Positions 37,025 through 45,701 are shown, numbered from the stretch's first letter. The stretch: 56,796 nucleotides of DNA from Paenibacillus sp. Soil787 (GCF_001429545.1 NZ_LMSP01000003.1:193990-250785); one strand, 5' to 3'. Program-made: numbers and translations. Notes: generated by a model not told the origin, from the letters alone.

Positions 37025-38389
37025 CTATTTTTTCATCGCCTTTTTATAATCTTCGTTCGATTTTTCCATCGCCTTCGCCCAACCGTTCAAGAAATCTTCC
37101 GCCGTCATGGCACCGGAAAGCACTTTTTGGAGATTAGGTTCTAACTGCTGCGTTTGAATTCCTGCATAATCAGGCAAGTAGATCGGTACTTTCAGCACGA
37201 TCGTATCTTTGTCCGCCAATGCTTTGGCACCGTCCTGAATATGCTGGGCATTCTTCGCGTAGTCGCTGTTCATTGAATCCTGGTTGGTAGGCATCTGGCC
37301 GATGTTTTGATTCCAATAAGTCTGAATATCGCTGGAAGCCAGGAAACTGACGAGCTTCCATGCTTCTTCTGGATGTTTGGTGCTTTTGAAAACGCTGTAT
37401 CCATTCGGGTTGGTTACCGTTACCCGCTTGCCGTTCATAGATTTAGGCAAAAGAACGCCGGCGAATTTATCCGCGCCGAGAGACTTTAGATTATCGTTGT
37501 AAGAGCCGAAATTATGCTGGATGATGGCTGCGGTGCCGCTGTTAAACTCAGCAACCATTTCTTTGTAGCCGTTGGTAATGTCGCTGACTGCCGTATCTTT
37601 TTTGTACAATGCCGCGAATTTCTTCATAAACTCTACATTTTTCGGATCATTTACGGTCGCCTTGCCGTTGCCGTCGAAATATTCGGTGATACCGGAGTAA
37701 GCATACATCGCGGTCGTCAATTGGTTGATGCTTCCTGTACCGCCGCGCATGCCGTAACCGAACTGATTTTTACCCGGATCCGTCAATTTGTCTACATCTT
37801 TAAAGAAGTCGTCCCATGTAGCAGGCGGGTTCAAACCGGCTTGTTTGATGATGTCCGCACGGTACCAGTATAAATCCATAAAGAGCGTATTTGGCAGCAT
37901 ATCCAGTTTTTTATCTGGAACTAATGAGCGAACGAACGTCATGATAGACGGAATCATCTTGTCCTTTTCTTCCCATTTATCAAAATAAGTGTCTAAGGGC
38001 AGCAAGGCTCCCTTCGCGGCAAAATCGGACACAAATTGATTGCCCACTGCCCCGACATCGGGCATGTCGTTCGAAGCGATCGCCACATCGAACTTTTGTT
38101 TGTACGACTGCTGGGGGACACCGACATATTCCACATGAATATTCGGGTATTTTTGCTCAAACTTTTTGAAAATTTCCTGATAATACGGAGTGCGGTTAGG
38201 ACCTGCGTTATCATCCCAAAACGTAATTGTGACCGGACCGTCACTCTTGGCTTGTTTGCCACCGGCGTCCGCCTTGCTTCCGACTGCCGGACTGCCAGCC
38301 GGCGTGCTCTGGCTATTCGTGCTTGTGCCGCAACCAGCTAGTACAATTGTGAGACCTGAAGCAATCGTTAACAGCTTCATCCATTTCAT
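37025..38389 (-). CDS. Sugar-binding lipoprotein of ABC importer (locus 3)
   Basis: 454 residues. Lipobox VLAGC (cysteine at residue 20), a Ser/Gly/Lys tether and a family-1 solute-binding domain of maltose-binding fold (VTITFWDDNAG near residue 53 begins the mature domain). It is the third gene of the order permease-permease-binding protein-kinase-regulator, with 67 nt to the upstream permease. The substrate is unknown. It is of the smaller MalE/CUT1 class, unlike the LplA-type proteins of locus 2. Confidence 0.93.
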   Translation of the reverse strand: MKWMKLLTIASGLTIVLAGCGTSTNSQSTPAGSPAVGSKADAGGKQAKSDGPVTITFWDDNAGPNRTPYYQEIFKKFEQKYPNIHVEYVGVPQQSYKQKFDVAIASNDMPDVGAVGNQFVSDFAAKGALLPLDTYFDKWEEKDKMIPSIMTFVRSLVPDKKLDMLPNTLFMDLYWYRADIIKQAGLNPPATWDDFFKDVDKLTDPGKNQFGYGMRGGTGSINQLTTAMYAYSGITEYFDGNGKATVNDPKNVEFMKKFAALYKKDTAVSDITNGYKEMVAEFNSGTAAIIQHNFGSYNDNLKSLGADKFAGVLLPKSMNGKRVTVTNPNGYSVFKSTKHPEEAWKLVSFLASSDIQTYWNQNIGQMPTNQDSMNSDYAKNAQHIQDGAKALADKDTIVLKVPIYLPDYAGIQTQQLEPNLQKVLSGAMTAEDFLNGWAKAMEKSNEDYKKAMKK

Positions 38390-38456
38390 TGTAATTTCCC
38401 CGCTTTCAATATTATTATATATGACGAATCCCTGATCAGGAATACATCCGTTAGTA

Positions 38457-39287
38457 TTACCCTTTCACTGCGCCAGCGGCCATACCTTGCACCATATATT
38501 TCTGAACAAATGCGAATAACACGACGACTGGCAGCAACGAAATGACGCTTCCGGCCGCCAATGCGCCGTAAGCCATATTAAATTCCCCTTGCATGTACCT
38601 CAATCCGATTGGAAGCGTGAAAAAATGCGGTTTATTGATCAGCATCAGCCCGAAAAGAAATTCGTTCCATGCCCCGATGAACGTAAACACAGTAGTGGCA
38701 ACAATACCCGGCAACAAGATAGGGAAGATGACGAGGAAGACCGCTTTAAGCCGACTGCATCCGTCTACCATCGCCGCCTCTTCCAGCTGCTCCGAAATGT
38801 TCGAAACGAATCCGCTCATGAGAATGGAATTGAATGGAAGCTGAAAAGTGCTGTAAGTAATCACTAAACTGAGCAGGTTGCTGGTCATTCCAAGCGTTTT
38901 AAAAATGAGGAACAGCGGAATAAGCAGCATCGCTCCCGGTATGAATTGGGTGCAAAGCAACAAGAGAAGAAACGCCCGTTTCCCGTAAAATTGGAATCTG
39001 CTTAATGCGTATCCCGTCAGAATGGAAAGGACGAGGACAATAACGACGGTTGAAAGCGAAACGATTAGACTGTTTTTAAAAAAAACGGAAAACCCGACCG
39101 TGTCCCAGGCCATTTTAAAATTTTCAAACGTCGTCGGATTCGGCCAATATTTGATAGGCAGCTTGTTAATATCCGCTTCTTTCTTAAGCGAAGTCACAAT
39201 TGTCCAAAAAAAGGGCAACAGGGTAAACAGCATGGCGGCCAGCAGCGGAACATATAGGGTTGCCGCCCGATCCAATCTTTTGATCAT
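38457..39287 (-). CDS. Carbohydrate ABC transporter permease, MalG type (locus 3)
   Basis: 276 residues, six membrane helices, EAA loop EQLEEAAMVDGCSRLKAVF (about 165-185) and the usual C-terminus KYMVQGMAAGAVKG. Its start codon immediately follows the stop of the upstream permease, so the two are translationally coupled. Together they form the membrane pore of the locus 3 importer. Confidence 0.94.
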   Translation of the reverse strand: MIKRLDRAATLYVPLLAAMLFTLLPFFWTIVTSLKKEADINKLPIKYWPNPTTFENFKMAWDTVGFSVFFKNSLIVSLSTVVIVLVLSILTGYALSRFQFYGKRAFLLLLLCTQFIPGAMLLIPLFLIFKTLGMTSNLLSLVITYSTFQLPFNSILMSGFVSNISEQLEEAAMVDGCSRLKAVFLVIFPILLPGIVATTVFTFIGAWNEFLFGLMLINKPHFFTLPIGLRYMQGEFNMAYGALAAGSVISLLPVVVLFAFVQKYMVQGMAAGAVKG

Positions 39288-40226
39288 TTATTTGTCCTCC
39301 TTTCCGAAACCGCTGATTTTTAAATAAACGATGGCAAAGAGCATGAGGATAAAGAAGGCAACAACCGTCAATGCCGAGCCGTATCCGAAATTTTGCGCCA
39401 CAATCGCTTGATTAGCTACATACATCGTCATGGTCATCGTATGATCGGCAGGCCCGCCATTCGTTAAAGCATAAATTAAATCGACATTATTGAATTCCCA
39501 AACTGCGCGAAGCAGCGTTGATAAAATAATAGAGTTTTTCAAGAAAGGCAACGTAATGTGGAAAAAAGCTTTCCATCGGCCCCCTCCATCTACCGTACAC
39601 GATTCGTACAACTCTTGGGGTATAGTTTGAAGTGCAGCGAGCATCGTGATCGTGAAAAAAGGAATCCCTCTCCACAACTCCGCCAAAACGACGGAAGAAA
39701 AGACCCATTCGGTATCCCCTAACCAGGCAACCGGAGAATGAAGCAAATGCGCCTTAGTCAGTATGTCATTCAACAATCCGATGTGCTCGCTGAACATAAA
39801 GGACCACATTGTAGCCGTAATTACGCCGGAAATGGCCCAAGGGATAATGGCGGCGGTACGAAAAAAAGAACGAAACCTGAACGTTTGATTAAGCACCAGC
39901 GCGATCAGCAAGCCAAAAAATAGCTGGAGCACCACTTCCGACGTTACCCACTTTAGAGAAATCCCCAGGCTATGCAGAAATAGCGGATCATCCGTGAATA
40001 CGGTTACAAAATTATCGAAACCTGCGAAACCGTTATAGTAAGGTTTGCCTGGGTTGTAATTTTGCAGACTATAATAGAAGACATTAAGCATAGGGTAGAA
40101 TAAGAAAGCAACAATCAATAACACAGAAGGTGCGATAAACCAGTAAGGCATCCATTTTATACGTTCTTTTTTCACGATTATCGTTTCAGGGATTTTGGAC
40201 TTCAATTCATGAGCTTTCGCATCCAT
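39288..40226 (-). CDS. Carbohydrate ABC transporter permease, MalF type (locus 3)
   Basis: 312 residues from ATG 40226, chosen because GGAGG lies 10 nt upstream; an in-frame TTG at 40235 would overlap the ribosome site. Six membrane helices and an EAA loop (ELYESCTVDGGGRWKAFF) are visible. It is the first gene of the locus 3 operon, so the promoter should lie in 40227-40400, but I see no convincing match or cre box there. Confidence 0.93.
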   Translation of the reverse strand: MDAKAHELKSKIPETIIVKKERIKWMPYWFIAPSVLLIVAFLFYPMLNVFYYSLQNYNPGKPYYNGFAGFDNFVTVFTDDPLFLHSLGISLKWVTSEVVLQLFFGLLIALVLNQTFRFRSFFRTAAIIPWAISGVITATMWSFMFSEHIGLLNDILTKAHLLHSPVAWLGDTEWVFSSVVLAELWRGIPFFTITMLAALQTIPQELYESCTVDGGGRWKAFFHITLPFLKNSIILSTLLRAVWEFNNVDLIYALTNGGPADHTMTMTMYVANQAIVAQNFGYGSALTVVAFFILMLFAIVYLKISGFGKEDK

Positions 40227-40678
40227 CTCTCTCAAGCCTCCAATCTTTGTGATGCTTTTATTGTAAATGAACTACTGCTGCGGCAGAATTAAATAATCGC
40301 ATCAGAATGTTTAAAATTATCATCAGTTGAGACGGCGAAACCAGTTATTAAAATTGTACGCCAACATGGAGATTTGAAGTTTGACCTCATTCGCCCCAAA
40401 ATTCGTGCTGCTCATTTTTTCACACGCAAAAGCCAGTCCATTGGAAAGGAGAAATCAAACATGTCTAACAAACTCGCAAACTGTAGGACCTGTCAAAAAG
40501 AAGTATTCAATTGAAAATCGAATAGCACATCCTAATCCGACCCAAAGAAACATGGCAGGATGTTAAGGTGGTGTTAGATATTTCAATCCACACACCCTAT
40601 GCAGGATGCGACGCTAACGGGAATCATAGAAAAAAATGTAATAAGCGTTCACCCAATAGATTGAGTGAACGCCTACTT
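40227..40678. other. Intergenic region upstream of locus 3
   Basis: It holds the presumed locus 3 promoter, a truncated small-gene start at 40461, and, just before the repeat element, an 8-bp hairpin (GCGTTCAC / GTGAACGC, about 40645-40672). No full gene is seen. Confidence 0.5.
40461..40514 (+). pseudogene. Truncated start of a small zinc-ribbon gene
   Basis: AAAGGAG, 9 nt before ATG 40461, opens MSNKLANCRTCQKEVFN and then a stop. The text resembles the start of small zinc-ribbon membrane proteins (a CxxC pair, normally followed by a second CPxCG), which run to 80-150 residues. Only one half of the ribbon remains. It is the only plausible plus-strand gene start in the window. Confidence 0.4.
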
Positions 40679-40936
40679 TACTTCAAAACTTAATTTGTTA
40701 CTTCAAGACTTTATTTGTTACTTCAAGACTTTATTTGTCACTTCAAAAGTTTATTGTCTACTTCAAAACCAATTTGTCATCCAACAAACATTGTTGGGAG
40801 ACAAATTGCTTTTGAAGTGCAGAAAGCCAGCAAACTCAAAAGTTTTCTGGCTTTTTTGGTGAAAACAAAATGACAAATAAAGTTTTGAAGTAGATTATCG
40901 GCCAAATTGTCTCAATTACAAATTAGTTTTGAAGTA
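40679..40936. repeat. 258-bp element of 20-bp direct and inverted repeats (orphan transposon-end-like)
   Basis: Five head-to-tail 20-bp units start at 40679, 40699, 40719, 40739 and 40759, with consensus TACTTCAAAACTTTATTTGT. Three inverted units follow at 40800-40819, 40873-40892 and 40918-40936. The outermost copies form 19-20-bp terminal inverted repeats. Between them lie a small hairpin (CCAACA/TGTTGG, about 40781-40797) and a terminator. Tiled sites at one end and spaced inverted sites at the other resemble the transposase-binding arrays of Tn7/Tn5053-type elements. No transposase is present, so it would be a non-autonomous relic. The repeat structure is certain, the interpretation is not. 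Confidence 0.85.
40821..40857 (+). terminator. Terminator-like hairpin inside the repeat element
   Basis: AAAGCCAG (40823-40830) pairs with CTGGCTTT (40847-40854), followed by further T residues on the plus strand. It would stop transcription passing through the element. Confidence 0.65.
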
Positions 40937-41251
40937 CTTCTGACAAATTAAATAAAATCAGACGACTTGTTGAACTAACGTTCGCCGTTAGCGCAATATG
41001 GACTTGTTCATTTTGTTCAATCAGATAGATAAACTTTCTGACCAACATGAATTTGCTCGGGATTTTTAACAGAGACATGTCTTTATTCAGCTATCGTTTC
41101 CGTTAGCATAATGACCTAACCCAAGCTGAACTTCTTTTTTATTGACTATTTTTCTTCATAGTTGCTTAAAGAAGGCGTTCCGCTTCTGTTCTTTCTAACG
41201 AATGATCGCCTCCACCACAGGCTTATTCCAATCTGCAAAAAACTACGCTAT
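40937..41251. other. Intergenic region with CTAACG/CGTTAG repeats
   Basis: About 315 bp without a gene. It holds one good copy (40973-40992) and one imperfect copy (41091-41107) of the palindromic repeat family described in the findings. Confidence 0.5.
40973..40992. repeat. Palindromic intergenic repeat CTAACG...CGTTAG, copy 1
   Basis: GAACTAACG-TTCGC-CGTTAG: six paired bases with a short loop. Related copies lie near 41091, 42684, 43306, 46047 and 46871. Confidence 0.6.
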
Positions 41252-42025
41252 TCACTCTTTTGACGACTTGGCACCTTTGCTTTTAAGCCAAGAAACTAAC
41301 GTATCTCTCCGAGTGTCGAGACTGCCCGCCGCATCGAGTGGCGTCTGATCCGTGTAACCAGGGACCCCATTTATGTCGGCTCCTTTAGAGATGAGATATT
41401 CGGCAACACGACGTTGGCCCCCACTGCACGCTTGCCAGAAAGCCTCGGTAATGTCATCCACATTAGGTGCCGGATAGGAGCCCATCAGTTCCTCTATGCG
41501 AGACATCATCCCTAGAGCAGCCGCTTGCCAAAGTTTGTCCACACGCGCGCCTCGCTGTACCAAAAGTCTCGCAACGTTCCAACATCCATAACCGACTGCA
41601 TTGTCCAAAGGGGTACCACCAGCGATGGAGCCACCACGCACTCCAATGTCGGCTCCACCAGCGATTAACGCAGCGGCAACATCCACGTCGTCACTGCTGG
41701 CCGCCCAGTGCAATGGGGTCTCCGAAAAGGTCCCCCCTGTAGCTGGGGCATTAGGATCTGCTCCTGCATCAATTAGCATTTTTACAATTACTGGGGCGTT
41801 TGGGAAGTATCCAGGCCAATCTGTAACCACGTGCAAAGTAGTACGAGAACCCCCTTTATTATCCGTGGCTCTCTTTGAGGCCAAGCCTGGAACCTCGTTC
41901 AGAAGATGACGCAATGCATCCAAGTTGCCCGTTTGAACTGCCCGCACGAACGATACGACCAGCGGATCGTTATGTTTGACTATCTCCATAAATTCGCTCC
42001 TTGGGTTTTGTGTATGATGCTGCAC
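41252..42025 (-). CDS. Ankyrin-repeat protein
   Basis: 257 residues without a signal peptide or membrane segment. Four to five ankyrin repeats are recognisable by TPLHWAA, AALIAGGADIGVRGG, TPLDNAVGYG, VARLLVQRGA and VAEYLISKGADINGV. Ankyrin stacks mediate protein-protein contacts; bacterial examples of this size are usually cytoplasmic and of unknown partner. It stands alone, with higher G+C than its surroundings by eye, which together with nearby mobile-element relics suggests acquisition. The start at 42025 includes an alternative in-frame ATG at residue 13 (MEIVKHNDP), which is equally plausible. Confidence 0.88.
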   Translation of the reverse strand: MQHHTQNPRSEFMEIVKHNDPLVVSFVRAVQTGNLDALRHLLNEVPGLASKRATDNKGGSRTTLHVVTDWPGYFPNAPVIVKMLIDAGADPNAPATGGTFSETPLHWAASSDDVDVAAALIAGGADIGVRGGSIAGGTPLDNAVGYGCWNVARLLVQRGARVDKLWQAAALGMMSRIEELMGSYPAPNVDDITEAFWQACSGGQRRVAEYLISKGADINGVPGYTDQTPLDAAGSLDTRRDTLVSWLKSKGAKSSKE

Positions 42026-42102
42026 CTTTACAAGGTTATTGTACTTCTTTCTAGTTACCTATACCATGTTTCCTTCTTGCGCTTTTCTGCCAGTTACTTC
42101 AA

Positions 42103-42132
42103 CGAGGCTGCCGATTCATGCCGGCAGCCTCG
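42103..42132. terminator. Perfect 11-bp hairpin between the ankyrin gene and the Ig-like fragment
   Basis: CGAGGCTGCCG (42103-42113) and CGGCAGCCTCG (42122-42132) are exact complements around an 8-nt loop. There is no clear T-tract on either strand, so terminator function is probable but not certain. The GGCAGCC/GGCTGCC core recurs near 46888. Confidence 0.5.
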
Positions 42133-42193
42133 TCCTGCTTTCATATTAAATAAACGATCGCCTTTAGCGTAAGGATCATCTATCTGACAATCA

Positions 42194-42475
42194 TTATAGC
42201 TCGAATTCAGGAGTACTGATGCTCACTGTCACATTTTTACCGTTATCATCGAAGCTAATTTCTTTGATTAGACGGTATGTTCCCTTAGGCAGCCATTGAA
42301 AAAGACCGACTTGCATTGTTCGTGATTCACCTGGCTGTAATTGGTATCCGACCGCAGGAAAAGCAAGGTTACTTAGTGTCAACGTATACCATTTAACAAT
42401 CTCAAATTTCTGAATGATTAAGAATTCGCCTGTCATAATCGGGTGCGAGGAATTATTGGTAACTTGCATTTGCAT
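42194..42475 (-). pseudogene. Truncated bacterial Ig-like domain protein
   Basis: 93 codons from ATG 42475 encode one Ig-like domain (NNSSHPIMTGEF, WYTLTLSN, LQPGESRTMQV, LPKGTYRLIKEI) of the kind found in Bacillus/Paenibacillus secreted lipoproteins. In frame upstream of this ATG the sequence still reads ITIDKSSYGNKET, the expected first strand of the same domain, back to a TAA stop near 42520. The ATG therefore lies inside the domain, and the signal peptide and anything before it are gone. No ribosome site precedes 42475. It is a decayed gene, though the residual frame is intact. Confidence 0.6.
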
Positions 42476-42807
42476 GGTTTCTTTATTGCCGTAGCTGCTT
42501 TTGTCTATGGTTATGTTTTAGTAGTCTCCTCCCTATTTTACGCCCGATGTGAATTCAATTATTTGATATAGACGAATCTTTATTTCAAATAGTTGCCTGA
42601 ATAAATCTCTATCGCCCGTTTAGTTTAAAAACCTCCTATAAGTGAGCAGCTGCCGAGGCGATCTGCTCCCTGATTAGTTTGAACTATCGTTTGTCGTTAG
42701 TGGAATGATTTTCCTCAAGAACTATTTGCCATCTCGACGATGGATACGGCTTCTTCGCAGAACAATCATCTGCATCTCGATGCTTTTTTTATCCTAAAAT
42801 AAAAATG
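42476..42807. other. Intergenic region
   Basis: It contains the upstream relic of the Ig-like gene (to about 42520) and an imperfect CTATCG/CGTTAG repeat copy at 42684-42700. No gene is seen. Confidence 0.5.
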
Positions 42808-42830
42808 ACCCCCTATTAAAAAAAGGGGGT
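42808..42830 (-). terminator. Terminator after the MrpR-like fragment
   Basis: ACCCCC (42808-42813) and GGGGGT (42825-42830) form a 6-bp GC stem followed by CATTTTTATTTT on the minus strand. Confidence 0.75.
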
Positions 42831-42875
42831 GAGAGTCGGTAGTGGTGGGCCGTCAGGAAAAAGCTTAATAGAAAA

Positions 42876-43193
42876 TTACGACGATGTCACAAATTGGTTG
42901 CACCACTCCTCTCCGTATGGATGAAACGGATTGGTGGTCGCGGCCTTATATCCTTGAGCAATGCTCCAATCGATGTATGCTTCGACTTGTTCCTTATTTT
43001 TCATGGAGCGTTCCGGACTTTCTGGCGCCAGATGATGGAAAACTGCCGAAAGCTCTTCGAGATCACATTCCGAAAGATCCTTTTGGTAGCTCATTTCCAT
43101 CACTTCGACCTTGTCGAATAGACGCTCGATGTTGGACCGTTCGTCGTCGTTGACCTGATCTATGAAGCGCTGCTTTTTTTTATCATTGTACAT
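42876..43193 (-). CDS. MrpR/YopR-like integrase-fold protein, N-terminal core-binding domain only
   Basis: 105 residues from ATG 43193, chosen because GGGAGGG lies 10 nt upstream, inside the longer frame that starts at 43214. The text resembles the N-terminal SAM-like core-binding domain of phage MrpR/YopR-type regulators (MYNDKKKQRFIDQV, LSECDLEELSAVFHHLAPESPERSMKN, YIDWSIAQGY, NPF). Full-length relatives are about 300 residues and carry a degenerate tyrosine-recombinase domain. Here the frame stops after the first domain and is followed by a terminator. It may be a functional short DNA-binding protein or a truncated prophage relic. The family assignment is by pattern only. Confidence 0.6.
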   Translation of the reverse strand: MYNDKKKQRFIDQVNDDERSNIERLFDKVEVMEMSYQKDLSECDLEELSAVFHHLAPESPERSMKNKEQVEAYIDWSIAQGYKAATTNPFHPYGEEWCNQFVTSS

Positions 43194-43305
43194 AGATATG
43201 CATCCCTCCCACAAGTCATTATTGCCAACAACGCGCGAAAGAAGTACAGGTACAGATATTTCTTTGTGCTTTCATATGTGCTGATTTCTAATGTATTCAA
43301 CATCA

Positions 43306-43325
43306 AACTAACGTATCCGTTAGTT
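43306..43325. repeat. Palindromic intergenic repeat, best copy
   Basis: AACTAACG-TATC-CGTTAGTT: eight perfectly paired bases around a 4-nt loop, 13 nt downstream of the stop codon of the small zinc-finger gene at 43339 on the minus strand. Confidence 0.65.
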
Positions 43326-43338
43326 CAGTAAGCTCACC

Positions 43339-43596
43339 TTATTCCCACCGCTTCTTTTTAAGTTGTCTTAACTCAATATATTTATCGCAAACATCACAAC
43401 AATAATGGATTTTTCTTCTAAATATTTTTCCATAAGTATACATGGTATCTACGTATTCAGTTTCGAACCACCCCTTTTTGATTAATACATCTTCATTAAT
43501 ACGCCTTAGTTTGGATTGACAAAAGGGACAAACTTTTTTAAAAACGATTAGTCTATATAACTCTTTAAACGTAACCTCATACTCATAATGGCTCAT
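43339..43596 (-). CDS. Small zinc-binding hypothetical protein
   Basis: 85 residues with two cysteine pairs, CPFC (23-26) and CCDVC (66-70), that could bind one zinc ion. The rest is charged and aromatic (LIKKGWFETEYVDTMYTYGK). No family is recognised and no signal peptide is present. It stands alone between relics. A role in nucleic-acid binding would be typical of such ribbons but is not shown. Confidence 0.55.
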   Translation of the reverse strand: MSHYEYEVTFKELYRLIVFKKVCPFCQSKLRRINEDVLIKKGWFETEYVDTMYTYGKIFRRKIHYCCDVCDKYIELRQLKKKRWE

Positions 43597-43699
43597 TAAA
43601 TCAACCCTTCAGCGAGACTCTGTTTCCATTTTTCACCTTACAGACCCACTTTATTCTGTTATCCTGCCCGTCCCTCGGTTTAGCTCAATGAAAACGGCA

Positions 43700-43933
43700 G
43701 CCGATTTTCTCTTACCTGCACCAATGCAATCGCTACGCTCAGGCTCTTCTCTTTGCCAAGAGAAATCAATCGGTTGAACACGGAACAAGTCCTCGATGGT
43801 TGGAAGCAGTTACGGACATTCCGCCGCGAATAAACTCCATCCAGGCGACTACGGCTTCTGGTGACACAACGCTAATCTCATTTTAATGACCTTGCATTTT
43901 CACTTCTACGGGATAGCTTACTCGTGTTGCCAA
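43700..43933 (-). pseudogene. Remnant of an IS3-family transposase OrfA
   Basis: TTG 43933, preceded by GGAGGTG, opens ATRVSYPVEVKMQ, the start shared by a group of Bacillus/Paenibacillus IS3-type OrfA proteins (helix-turn-helix N-terminus). After that, frames break repeatedly: VIKMRLA, AWMEFIRGG, then FRVQP and LGKEKS in different frames, in the order expected for OrfA. No OrfB is found. Upstream (43934-44010) an imperfect inverted repeat (AAAACACCTcCAAG ... CTTGAAGGTGTTTT) probably belongs to the element end. Confidence 0.55.
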
Positions 43934-44014
43934 CGCAAAAACACCTCCAAGTTGTCCACCATATCTTACGACACGGCTCATTTTACTTGAAGGTGTTTTA
44001 ATTTGTCTCACGTT

Positions 44015-44134
44015 ACGAGGTCAGTCCCGACTTCGTTGTATAGAATGTTTTTGTCGTCCGAATAAATGACGTCAAGCTCCCGAACGGCGTCACGCCGCAG
44101 GCGATTCAGGGGCTTATTGTGCAGCAGGGACGGT
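44015..44134 (-). pseudogene. Unidentified C-terminal gene fragment next to the IS relic
   Basis: A start-less frame reads NRLRRDAVRELDVIYSDD, then NILYNEVGTDLVT and a stop, directly against the putative IS3 end. Its protein-like composition suggests the tail of a gene whose body was lost. I do not recognise the family. It lies just after the hydrolase stop but in another frame. Confidence 0.35.
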
Positions 44135-45211
44135 TTAACGGAAAAACTCTCTGAACAGCTTAATGGCGGCTTGCGGGTTCTCCTCCATGATCCAATGTCC
44201 GGTTTTCTCCAGCTTCACCGTCTTTGAATTCGGCGCATGCTCGTTTAAGAACTGCTCCAGCATGCCGTAACCGGACACGCCGCCGATGCCGAGCACGGGC
44301 ACGGACAGCGGCTTGTACGTTTTCAGCGTTTCGATATCATCCCTGAACGTCTTGTACCATTCGTTCCCGGCGCGAAGCGCATCGGGCTGGGAATAAGCTG
44401 CGAGGTAAACCTCGCGTTCCTTCTTGCTGAGCGCATCCTTGGTGTAGCCCATATAATCGTAAATCCAATTATAGACGAGATCCAGCTGTTTGTCCTGCAG
44501 CATCTGCTCCGACAAGCCCGGGATGGTATTAACGGCAAACCACCAGTAGAACTTAGGGCGTTCGGGGTTGCTCTCGTCGTACACGCCAGGCGGCGGCAAG
44601 ATCGGGATTTTCAGGAAGTTATCGTTCGGATGGGAAGCATCCATCAGCACGACTTTCTTCGTGGCCTCCGGGTAGTTGGCTGCATATGCGTACGCGATCG
44701 TCGCTCCGATATCATGTCCGGCGATGTTGATGCTCTTGTAGACGAGCGCTTTCGCCAATTCATAAATATCCTTTGCCATCGTCTTCTTGTCATAACCCGA
44801 CTGAGGCTTGTCCGAACTGCCCATGCCCCGGTATTCCACGACATAGACATGATAGTACTTGGCCAGCTCCGGCATCATATTGCGGAACGAATACCAGGTT
44901 ACAGGCCAGCCCGGCAGCAGAAACAGCGGCTCGCCCTCCCCGCCCTCGACGTAGTGAAGCTTGACGCCGTTCGCTTCTTTGTAGCCGTTCTTGAAGCCCG
45001 GAAGCTCTTTGACGAGCTCCTCGTCGGAAAACGCCTTACCGGGCGTTAATTTGCCTGCAGTGGTTAATGCCACTTTCTTTGGATTGATATCGGCGGCGCG
45101 CTCGCCGTCTTGCTCATTGCTGTTTCGCGCGCAGGCCGAAAGTAGCATAAGCGCCGCGATCAGCAGTATTGCCGTGCATTTGGCCGGCCATCTCGATTGG
45201 TTCCCGAACAT
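44135..45211 (-). CDS. Lipoprotein alpha/beta hydrolase, epoxide-hydrolase-like
   Basis: 358 residues from ATG 45211, chosen because GGAGGG lies 6 nt upstream, within the longer frame that starts at 45232. Lipobox LLSAC (cysteine about residue 28) implies attachment to the outside of the membrane. The fold shows the oxyanion motif LLPGWPVTWYSFR, nucleophile elbow GHDIGA with Asp as nucleophile, and a C-terminal KTGHWIMEENP with the catalytic His. An Asp nucleophile points to epoxide hydrolase or dehalogenase rather than esterase. Most relatives are cytoplasmic, so the lipoprotein form is unusual. G+C is visibly higher than in flanking DNA, suggesting transfer. The substrate is unknown. Confidence 0.88.
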   Translation of the reverse strand: MFGNQSRWPAKCTAILLIAALMLLSACARNSNEQDGERAADINPKKVALTTAGKLTPGKAFSDEELVKELPGFKNGYKEANGVKLHYVEGGEGEPLFLLPGWPVTWYSFRNMMPELAKYYHVYVVEYRGMGSSDKPQSGYDKKTMAKDIYELAKALVYKSINIAGHDIGATIAYAYAANYPEATKKVVLMDASHPNDNFLKIPILPPPGVYDESNPERPKFYWWFAVNTIPGLSEQMLQDKQLDLVYNWIYDYMGYTKDALSKKEREVYLAAYSQPDALRAGNEWYKTFRDDIETLKTYKPLSVPVLGIGGVSGYGMLEQFLNEHAPNSKTVKLEKTGHWIMEENPQAAIKLFREFFR

Positions 45212-45337
45212 CGCATTCCCTCCTATATACATTCATTATGCACGCTCATGCGCGTGACTTACATCGACTATCATTTTCCTTATCGAGTTAACGTATGCGA
45301 AGCCTAGCAACGTTATTTGGTTGTCCTACGGATTAGT

Positions 45338-45568
45338 TTATTGATCGTAGATGCCATGATCACTCCTCTTAAGTTTAATTATTCGAATAACTAACACATG
45401 ACCTAGGAAGGAATCCGCGTAATGGCTTCTCACAAGGAACGGCCACTCGACCTCATTCTGCTGCGTTAAAGCGAACTGCAGCTTCGTCAGTGATTCCATC
45501 CTTTCCTCTAAAATAGAGCCGACCACCAGCACCAGCAGAACCGATACCGTTGCAATCCGCAGCGTCAT
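45338..45568 (-). CDS. Doubtful small protein with an N-terminal hydrophobic segment
   Basis: 76 codons beginning with a hydrophobic stretch (ATVSVLLVLVVGSIL) and then a charged tail. The ribosome site is poor and no family is recognised. It could be a relic or chance frame in the 0.57-kb gap between the hydrolase gene and the IS110 relic. Confidence 0.25.
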   Translation of the reverse strand: MTLRIATVSVLLVLVVGSILEERMESLTKLQFALTQQNEVEWPFLVRSHYADSFLGHVLVIRIIKLKRSDHGIYDQ

Positions 45569-45701
45569 CCTAATTTTTCCCCGCCATCACTTTCGCTCTC
45601 TGATCGCTAAATGCGCTCGGTCCTTAGGGTTTCGCTCGTTCTTGCACCTTAATCTTACCAAGGATGACGGAGTACTAAATCTGTTAAAAGTCATGAATAT
45701 G

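Noticed and set aside
40679..40778. CRISPR-like array
   Set aside because: The 20-bp units are head-to-tail without unique spacers, inverted copies follow, and no cas gene is present.
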